Shown piece after piece: positions 57,147-64,000 of a stretch of DNA of 64,000 nucleotides. The stretch lies in the NCBI GenBank assembly GCA_019828595.1, contig JAHQRK010000015.1:372001-436000 (forward strand). The letters are read 5' to 3'. Below the pieces are notes generated by a model. That model did not search any database and was not told the origin of the DNA. It saw nothing but the letters and a program-made list of their open reading frames with translations. Both the position numbers and the translations under genes were made by a program. The stretch comes from Aphanomyces cochlioides. Taxonomy: Eukaryota; Oomycota; Saprolegniomycetes; Saprolegniales; Verrucalvaceae. Each line of letters opens with the position of its first letter. The first letter of the stretch is position 1.

Positions 57147-58151
57147 ATGCAGCACGTCGGTGACTTGACTCGTGGCGTCTGCAACGGTGTGACGGCCTAT
57201 GCGATCTGGGGCCTCTCTCCACTCTACTGGAAGAACCTCGCCGATGTTCCTGCCATGCAGCTTCTTGGTCACCGCATCGTCTGGTCTTTGCCGCTTCTCC
57301 TTCTCGTTCTCTGCGTCAAGGGAGAACTCTACGCGCTCCTCCACGCAGTCAAAGAATGGCGAACCATGATGGTCTACGTCACGTCGGCCATTCTCTTGGG
57401 TGTGAGCTACCTCATTTGTCTCTGGTCCGTCAACGAAGGCTACATTGTCGACCTCAGTCTCGGCATGTACATCAATCCACTCGTGAGCGTGCTCTTGGGG
57501 GTGATCTTTTGCAAGGAAGTGTTGACCAAGTGGCAGTGGGTCGCGATCGTCTTGGCGGCAGCTGGTATGTTGGTGATGGCGATCGACTACGGCAAGTTTC
57601 CATGGATCGCGCTGTCGATTGCATTGGACTATGGATTGTACGGTCTCGTGGCGAAGAAGGCTCCGTTGTCTCCCCTGCAAGGCGTCACGATTGAGTTTAC
57701 ATTGCTGACGATTCCGCTCGTGGCGTATTTGTTGGTGATGGAGCATCGAGGGAGTGGTGCCTTTGGTCACTCTGGCACGACGCAAGATGTGCTGATGGTT
57801 GGCTTGGGCCTCTTGACTGTGGTGCCTCAAGTGTTGTTTGCAGCGTCGGCGCAGTCGATTCCTCTGAGTGTGTTGGGGATCGTGCAGTTCCTTGGGCCGA
57901 CGATTTCCGTGCTGTTGGGGGTCTTCGTGTACCACGAGTCGTTTGGGTTGGTCAAGGGCGTTGCCTTTGGTCTCGTGTGGGTGGCGTTGATTCTCTTTAC
58001 GATGCAATCGTATCAACACACGAAGAAAGAGTCGACGACCGAATGGACGGACGCGAGTGAGCTGGAGCTGTCGTCGCCGCAAGTGCTGTCGAACTACTCG
58101 ATCACGATGGAAGACGAGAAGTCGCAGATTCGGAGCCAATGTGTCGTCTAA
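57147..58151 (+). CDS. RarD-type permease, copy 4 (right arm of palindrome)
   Basis: Intronless, 334 aa, protein identical to copy 3 and about equally distant from copies 1 and 2. It carries the RarD landmarks WGLSPLYWKNL, NEGYIVDLSLGMYINPL, WQWVAIVLAAAG and FLGPTISVLLGV. It is head-to-head with copy 3 across a 367-bp spacer plus two copies of the same promoter. It ends in TAA, versus TAG for copy 3. Confidence 0.9.
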   Translation: MQHVGDLTRGVCNGVTAYAIWGLSPLYWKNLADVPAMQLLGHRIVWSLPLLLLVLCVKGELYALLHAVKEWRTMMVYVTSAILLGVSYLICLWSVNEGYIVDLSLGMYINPLVSVLLGVIFCKEVLTKWQWVAIVLAAAGMLVMAIDYGKFPWIALSIALDYGLYGLVAKKAPLSPLQGVTIEFTLLTIPLVAYLLVMEHRGSGAFGHSGTTQDVLMVGLGLLTVVPQVLFAASAQSIPLSVLGIVQFLGPTISVLLGVFVYHESFGLVKGVAFGLVWVALILFTMQSYQHTKKESTTEWTDASELELSSPQVLSNYSITMEDEKSQIRSQCVV

Positions 58152-58577
58152 GCCATCAAGAACGTCTTTAAAATCAATTAGGTACCTGGAGGTACCTAAT
58201 ATTGTATGGTTGTGTGAAGAAGTACTCAATTTATTGTTGAACTAACAATATATTTTTGATTTTCCAAGTTGTTCACCATATCCACAGGAAAATGAACTGG
58301 CGCTTGAAGCTACATATATGGGAACTTTAAAGTGATGTAAAGCATTATGCAACTAATGAGCTCGATAGAGCCATAAGCTCTACGCGGAGTCAGCGCGTCC
58401 GACTTTTCAATGCAATATATTGGCTCTATTCAATTGTATTGTAAAATATATTGTTAGCTTTCAATATATTGTAATTATTGTAAATATTGAATTCGATCTA
58501 CGATGTCGAAGTTCGAAGGTACGTTCAAGTGTGGACACATCAGCACTTGTTTCCCCAGGAAGAGTGAGAAGACGGTC
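58152..58577. other. Intergenic, no gene seen
   Basis: About 425 bases, AT-rich. A short palindrome AGGTACCTGGAGGTACCT lies near 58181-58198. An ATG at 58503 (MSKFE) could be a 5' exon of the next gene but does not join it in frame. Confidence 0.35.
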
Positions 58578-60232
58578 ATGGCAGGGTTCGATCTCTTCCG
58601 GTACGAGCGGCTGCGGCGGATCCAAACCTGACATTTGTGTCTCTGCATAGAAAAGTTCCAGACGATCTCAAGACGACGTCGGTATCGTCGGGCGTTTTCA
58701 CGCTCGTGACGATTTTCGTCATGGTGTACCTCATCGTGGCCGAGTTTCTCGGGTACGTCACCTCGGGCAACAATCTCGTGTCAAGCGTTGTTCTCGACTC
58801 GCACCAAGAAGATTTGCTTCGTATCAATTTCAATCTCTCCTTGCCGGCGATTCCTTGCCGCCATCTCTCGATCGATTTGAGCGATCACATGGGGCTCCAA
58901 TTTTCCAACATTACGCGCCATATTCGCCGCGTCTCGCTAGTCCAAAACACCGAGGGGTACCCTGCTTTCTCTCCCTTCGTTGTCTAATATTGATTTCGTT
59001 ATCCAGGCAACTTGTACGCCACAAGGAAGTCTTCATGTCTGAGCAAGTCGCATCGTGGGGCAATGTCGCGCACACTTTGCACGACGGTGAAACTATCACA
59101 CCGCTTCTCAACGTACAAACTTTCGACGAACACATGGCCAAGTATGATCTCGTGCTTGTCAATTATTATGCTCCATGGTGCCCATATTCGCAAGCTTTGT
59201 TGCCTATTTGGGAAGCTACAGCATTGCAATTGCAAGATCACCCGGAGTATGCCGAGCGGGTCACAATGGCTCGCGTCGATTGCACGCAAGACAATGCCGT
59301 TGGACTTTGCCGACGCGCTCGAATCATGGCATTTCCTTCCATGATGGTACGCCAATGCAACTACTGTTTGTGCTCATCTCTGTCTAGATTTACATGTTTG
59401 GCCGCACATTTACTCGCTACATCTACAATGGCCCTCGCAATCCCGAGTCTCTTCTTCTCTTCTTGGACCTCTTCTACCGCCGTCTTAACCCTGATGGCGA
59501 CTTGGCTGAAGAAGTATTGCCTGATTTCGGCGATCAGCTTGCTGTCGCCGACACGGAAGAGGACGATGCCAACGAAGGCTGCGAAGTTTCTGGCTCCCTA
59601 TCCGTGCAACGTGTACCTGGCAAGCTATCGTTCACGGCAGCATCGCCCGATACTTCGTTTGACCTACAAAACATCAATGCGACGCATCTGGTATTTGTTT
59701 CATGTCCGTGATTGAGATAACATGGGCTGTAGGTGCACCATTTCTCATTTGGTCAGTTCAAGACGGCCGAGCAACGCCTTGCGCAAGCCCCGACGGGTAT
59801 CTTGGCCAAGCATTATCCCATGGATGATCGTGGGTTTTCAGCTGAAAACACGAACATTACAATCGAACACTACATCAAGGTACTGTTTATGCCATAGAGC
59901 TGCGTTATTGACGAAGAGGGATGTAGATTGTTGGCGTTGACCGCGTTGACGATACTGGCATGTTTGATGATCGCATGGAGCGCGAATATGAATTCTCTGT
60001 GAGCTCGAACCAGTACAATGCATCGAATGACATGCCAGCCGCGCTGTTCACTTACGATGTGTCGCCGCTTGTGATTGAATTACGCCCCCACAGTATTCCC
60101 TTCTTCCGTTTCCTTACGTCGTTCTTTGCGATTGTCGGTGGTGCCTACACTGTGCTCAAAGTTGTCGATGCAGGTGTCTTCTTGGCACTCAATTCGATCC
60201 AGAAGAAAGCGCAGCTTGGCAAGCTTAGCTAG
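58578..60232 (+). CDS. ERGIC/Erv-type cargo receptor with thioredoxin domain (PDI-C / PDIL5-3 type)
   Basis: Six exons (58578-58600, 58651-58956, 59007-59346, 59388-59690, 59733-59879, 59927-60232; introns 41-53 nt) give 474 aa. The start MAGFDLFRKVPDDLKTTSVS is the ERGIC-N motif, followed by TM1 (VFTLVTIFVMVYLIVAEFLG). Next is a lumenal thioredoxin fold with LVNYYAPWCPYSQALLP, so the usual CxxC is CPYS with one cysteine. A second ERV41/46-type lumenal block follows (GCEVSGSLSVQRVPGKLSFT, INATHLVHHFSFG), then TM2 (FFRFLTSFFAIVGGAYTVL). The same hybrid is known in plants and protists. It probably cycles between ER and Golgi in COPII/COPI vesicles. Confidence 0.88.
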
Positions 60233-60371
60233 CCATATCATGTTGTACACTTGGACTTTGATAGAGTACTTGACTCCTTTTTCTGTAATCGACGACACGA
60301 CATGAACCATAGAGAGGATGGACAGCACAGGTGGATTTGACATTAATCAGGAGTTATTGCAGCTCCCAAAG

Positions 60372-60677
60372 CTAGTTGTCGAGACGACGTTCGAGGCGAT
60401 AGCAATGATGCTTGCCATCAAAGCCTAGGAGGCATTCGTCACCGCGTGGACGATCGCAAATCGGCGCACAGAGAGACGTTGTCATTGTTGCATTGCACTC
60501 GGGATTCTCGCTCAAGACTTGACGGCACGTTCCGTCGTTCGTGAGATCCCCCTTTGAGCTGTAACATGTCAGGCCCTTGGAACATTGCGTCGAGCTGGTA
60601 CAAGACTGTCTGCATCGATGGTGCACAGCGGCCGTTGCGGCGACAAGCAGGAACATCGCAGTGGCGGTGATCTTCAT
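60372..60677 (-). CDS. Small secreted cysteine-rich protein
   Basis: A single-exon ATG frame of 101 aa. The first about 18 residues form a signal peptide (MKITATAMFLLVAATAAV). The mature part has ten cysteines in about 80 residues (CRQSC, QCSKGLTC, GTCR, PECN, LCAPIC, DECLLG, HHC), suggesting five disulfides. There is no RxLR or LxLFLAK motif. Small secreted Cys-rich proteins are a common class in oomycetes, some acting on hosts or as elicitors; the function here is unknown. It lies 139 bp from the convergent ERGIC/PDI gene. Confidence 0.65.
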   Translation of the reverse strand: MKITATAMFLLVAATAAVHHRCRQSCTSSTQCSKGLTCYSSKGDLTNDGTCRQVLSENPECNATMTTSLCAPICDRPRGDECLLGFDGKHHCYRLERRLDN

Positions 60678-61577
60678 GGTGCAAAAAGGAAAATGGGCGT
60701 TCGTCTCGTTTGAAGTTACCTAAACGTAATATGATTGGCTAGAATATATAAAATGTCAAGGTCACCATGTGAAATGTTAGGAATGCTCGGCATTCAAATT
60801 GCTTCGTTGTTTTACGTGTATCTTCACCGACTGAACGCTTACACGCTACCAAAGCTACCGACATACCATCTATCCCTCCCATTGTCTACGCTAGTGCAGA
60901 ATAAAATGCTTGACTGGATTCACACAATACGCCTCATAGTCCGTGCCCACATCAAACATATAATATTTATTTTAGAAATAAATTTAATTACACAGTTTAC
61001 CTCAAGTCGATAGGTTGCCTATCAGAATAACTAAGCACTGCGACTTGTCGATTGACTGGAAGTATAAACTCTATATTTTACCTCAAAATCTACTCACCTT
61101 GCTAGGTTAAGCCATTGCGCCACGGGTGGGTTTAACATAACCTCTATATTGTATATTATGTTTTGTCACAGGTATTTAGTTTAACAGGATTTTGTCAATT
61201 CTCCAGCCTTGCCTGGGAAATTCTTGTCGCTTAGAGTTGAATGTTCACAGACAAGGTAGTCTTTAAGGGTGCTCGCCGAAATACTCGAGAAGATGCGCCA
61301 AGCGGAGCGCATTTCGACTCGAAGTTCTGAAAGTTCATTGACAGCCGCTTCACATGCATTCTCGAACCTTCATTCCCGATCGGGAATATTCTCGCCAGGC
61401 GGCAGGGGGCCCCCCTCCCCAGGGTGGGGGGAGGGGTATAAAAACTCACCAAGGACAAAACGCCCATCGCAAACAACCGCGGGTTGCGTGTGTGGTAGAT
61501 TTCGTCTCGACGCGAACGGTGGTGGCCAAAGGAAGGGAAATCTCTATAGATGCGAGTGTCTCAATTGAAGGCATCGC
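60678..61577. promoter_or_regulatory. Intergenic region with G/C-rich block and TATA box upstream of PI4K
   Basis: 900 bases without a supported gene. At 61399-61436 is a polypurine/polypyrimidine-rich G/C block, followed directly by TATAAAA at 61437-61443, about 135 bp upstream of the PI4K start codon. Near 61095-61125 (minus strand) GTGGCGCAATGGCTTAACC resembles a tRNA A-box half without a partner B-box. Confidence 0.45.
61437..61443 (+). promoter_or_regulatory. TATA box of the PI4K gene
   Basis: A perfect TATAAAA follows a G/C-rich block and precedes the ATG at 61578 by about 135 bp. Function is inferred from position. Confidence 0.5.
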
Positions 61578-63725
61578 ATGTCGGTGACGTCTGGTACGGC
61601 CATCTTGAATGTCGCGTCTAATGGACTGCTCTATGACAGGCATTCAGACCCAGGCGGGTCCGTGAGCAGCGATCTCGGAAGCGTCAGTGTGTTTGTGCAG
61701 ATGCATCGAATGGCCGATCCACGAGAACGCAAGGTACATGATTCATGTTCGTCTGTGATGACGCGTTCATGGATAGATCAAACTCGTGATGAAACCATGG
61801 GCATATGTGAAAGATATGAAAGATCAATTGCAAGCCATGTTTGGGCTTCCCACATCTGCACAACAGCTTTTCCACAAAGGCATTGAACTCGCAAATGCGC
61901 GCAATCTAGTCCAATGTGGACTCTATCAAGAAAAAGTCGTCGTGGATCTCGTGCTATCGGCAAATGGACGCAAGAACCGCACGAATGTCTTCACGATTCA
62001 TCCATATGGAAACCATGTCTTTCCCAAGTCTATCATGAAAGCGGCTCATTTGGCCATGCAAGGTACGTCTTACCATGACAGCTCCGTCACCCAACGCTCT
62101 TCGTCTGTAGGGTTGGCCCTAGGGCTCACGCCAGAGCTAGCTATGGATGGTACGGGTGGCACTTACTTTCTAAAGGATCCATCGCAGCGCAAAGTGTGTT
62201 GTTTCAAGCCTCAGAACGAAGAACCATTCGGTCCTTGCAATCCACGAGGATTCGTCGGACCGCTTGGCAAAGCTGGATTTCGCAAAGGAGTGCTCTCTGG
62301 GGAGGCTTGCGAGCGAGAAGTTGCCGCGTATTTACTCGACAAAGTATCGACATCATAGCTGTAATTAGCTTTGACCATGTTTCTTAGGATCATTTTGCTG
62401 GCGTGCCTGCAACAACTTTGGCTGAAATCAAACATCCAGGTAGAGCTGTGCGATGTTGAATGATCGTACTCTTACACGGTTGGGCCGTAGCTTTCAAGTA
62501 CTCGGAGGGCGATATTGAATTCAAGATGGGATCGCTGCAGGTGCGCAAACTTGTGCATGACTTTCAATAAAGCTGCGGTGGTCGTTTAGGAATTCGTACG
62601 CCACGAGGACGTCGCGAGTGATCTATCGCCGTCGTTGTTTACTCCGCACCAAGTGCACAAAATAGTTTTGCTCGACATGCGGTAAGACTGTGCGTAGTCG
62701 CTTTGGTTTCTTCATGTTCGTCTCATAGACTTGTCAATACAGACCGCAATGATGCGAATCTTCTTGTCCGGAGGCGACGCAATGCCAATGGCCAAACGGA
62801 GCACGAATTGATCCCGATCGATCATGGCTACAGTATTCCAGACACGATAGAAGTCCGTGTCTTTCTCTTCGCCGCTTGAAAGCTGACCGCTTTGTTGATT
62901 TTAGATTGCATGGTGCGATTGGTGTTGGTATAATTGGCCGCAGCTCAAGGTTTGCATATTTTCCTTGTCATTTCTTTATGATGAAATTATTGTAGGTGCC
63001 CATGACGGAGGAAGATCGCCAGTATATTTTGAGCTTAAACGTCGACATGGAGATTCAAACGCTCCTGACACAAGTTCCCCTACGCCCTGCGTGCCAACGG
63101 TACTCTTGACTCTTGATCCCCCCAAGGAGGCCTGTAATGATCTCTCTCTCTGGATAGAAATCTAAAAATTGCAGGGCTTCTCGTTCAGAAAGGAGTGCAG
63201 AAACGTGTCCTCTTGCACGATCTCGCACGAATTATGTGTCGCGATGACATGGATTCACCCTCCAAGCTGGAGCAAATGATCACAGACGCGCTGCATCAAG
63301 CGCTGAATCATCCAGTCTCAAGCTCGACGTCCTTTTCATTGGGGGCCACAAGTCCCAAGCCAAGCTCCCTACGCATTGATACCAGTGTCTTGCCGCCACC
63401 GGCCTTTGGCGGTGGTGCATCGTCGACGGCAAACAGCGGCATGAAATCCCCGCTTGGCTTTTGGGCGTCGTTGGATCCGTTTGAAAATCCTCCGCGGCGT
63501 GCGTCGCTCAGTCCAGCGTTCAGTCCTCGCGCCGACACGTTGCTGCCGTCGTGGCAGGAATTGAGCCAAGGATTCCACGCCGATGCCAAAGAACTCTTTG
63601 CATCAGTAGCGATTACGTTCGACAGCCTTCCTCCACGAGGCGAAAAACAATTCTTTCAGCTCCTCGACCGCCTCCTCGACGCTGAATTGGACCATATTCT
63701 CGATAGTTATGATAGAACGAATTAG
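61578..63725 (+). CDS. Phosphatidylinositol 4-kinase, gamma type, with ubiquitin-like domain
   Basis: Ten exons (61578-61733, 61777-62062, 62111-62343, 62388-62439, 62491-62540, 62590-62681, 62729-62852, 62905-62949, 62996-63099, 63158-63725; introns 43-58 nt) encode 569 aa. Residues about 53-115 are ubiquitin-like (IKLVMKPWAYVKDMKDQLQA, LFHKGIELANARNLVQCGL). The kinase part shows GTGGTYFLKD (glycine-rich), VCCFKPQNEEPFGPCNPRG (ATP lysine), ACEREVAAYLLDKDHFAGVP, VNTDRNDANLLVRR (catalytic loop), LIPIDHGYSIPD (metal-binding Asp) and IAWCDWCWYNWPQ. This is the plant-like PI4K-gamma arrangement; some members act on proteins. The C-terminal about 180 residues are Ser/Pro-rich and unassigned. It is convergent with the partial gene at the window edge. 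Confidence 0.9.
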
Positions 63726-63788
63726 ATGCGTCTGGCCTTCCCAAGGACGGTCGGCGCAAGGGGTAGTAGTAAAAACATGAAATCAAAC

Positions 63789-64000
63789 TCACGCTGCGGC
63801 GGTTCCACGCTCTTCAATCGTCTCTGGAGCTGGTGGTGCGACGACTGCCGGCGCTTCGACGACCTTGAGCATGCCGAGGTGGTGCATGGCCTTGAGTTTG
63901 TTCTTAGCGCGGCGCCATTTGGCTTGGACTGTCAAGTTGGCATGGAGACGGAAGCTCTCTAGGAATTCGTTGATGTTGATCACATTGTCTTTGGAGAAGT
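63789..64000 (-). CDS. 3' end of a gene cut by the window edge
   Basis: The visible C-terminus reads FSKDNVININEFLESFRLHA, then TVQAKWRRAKNKLKAMHHLG, and ends in a Pro/Ala/Val-rich tail before TGA at 63789-63791. The DNVININEF stretch looks like the second half of an EF-hand loop and exit helix, so a calcium-binding enzyme tail is possible. The body lies beyond 64000, so no identity is assigned. Confidence 0.55.
   Translation of the reverse strand, partial: FSKDNVININEFLESFRLHANLTVQAKWRRAKNKLKAMHHLGMLKVVEAPAVVAPPAPETIEERGTAAA

Larger units (their letters stand above)
55532..58150. repeat. Large inverted duplication with 1,126-bp arms and 367-bp spacer
   Basis: 55532-56657 is the reverse complement of 57025-58150. 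I found no difference in the segments compared base by base, and translations in several frames are identical. Each arm holds a whole RarD gene plus about 120 bp of upstream sequence. The outer ends fall after the TA of each stop codon, giving TAG on one side and TAA on the other. The inner ends lie at AGAAAACATGAACGACAC. The spacer (56658-57024) is unique. Confidence 0.9.

Noticed and set aside
55543..58229. 402- and 416-codon frames antisense to the two identical RarD genes
   Set aside because: They lie exactly opposite the permease genes, are Arg/His-rich and carry no motif; they are antisense shadows of GC-biased codons.
61085..61130. Second tRNA-like element (minus strand)
   Set aside because: Only an A-box-like half (TGGCGCAATGG) is present; no B box or stems could be found downstream.

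Overview
The window reads as nuclear DNA of a zoosporic oomycete, most like a saprolegnialean (Aphanomyces/Saprolegnia type). The evidence is compact genes on both strands, many very short GT-AG introns (about 36-54 nt, some with a CTTAC/CTAAC branch site), spacers of tens to hundreds of bases, a BBSome gene (BBS8) that implies a flagellated stage, a CRIB-RhoGAP, a plant-type PI4K-gamma and oomycete-style transposons. Species is not determined. Exon coordinates were worked out by hand from splice signals, reading frame and family conservation.

Layout. 1-2560: decayed sequence with a tRNA-like element. 2561-9195: two membrane-anchored Pro/Ser/Thr-rich proteins, the first with a complete thaumatin-like domain, separated by an intact PIF/Harbinger transposon (3783-6187), then a small tail-anchored ORF. 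9804-10802: Tc1-type transposase. 11490-19526: six near-identical 1.32-kb tandem units, preceded by an inverted copy of their 229-bp terminal segment. 20203-33443: dense housekeeping block (SEL1-repeat protein, two histidine phosphatases, PP2A catalytic subunit, BBS8, CRIB-RhoGAP, proteasome alpha5, aspartokinase). 33527-34216: long-TIR MITE. 34234-37582: divergent GlcNAc-6-P deacetylase (with an ankyrin tail) and GlcN-6-P deaminase. 37634-40440: TPR/kinase-like protein. 40919-48716: three paralogous membrane alpha/beta-hydrolases with an EF-hand gene between the first two. 48781-50931: SEL1L/HRD3. 52814-58151: four intronless RarD-type permeases, one dead and two forming a 1,126-bp-arm palindrome. 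58578-60232: ERGIC/PDI hybrid. 60372-60677: small secreted Cys-rich protein. 61578-63725: PI4K-gamma. 63789-64000: 3' end of an unidentified gene.

How genes may work together. nagA and nagB together convert GlcNAc-6-P to fructose-6-P and share an 851-bp intergenic region. SEL1L, the SEL1-like protein and the ERGIC/PDI protein all act in the ER/early secretory pathway. PI4K, RhoGAP and PP2A are signalling genes. No operons are expected or seen.

The structures most worth pursuing are the flipped-end tandem array, the RarD palindrome whose arms end inside the two stop codons, the nagA-ankyrin fusion, and the single-base disruptions in one hydrolase and one membrane-protein gene.
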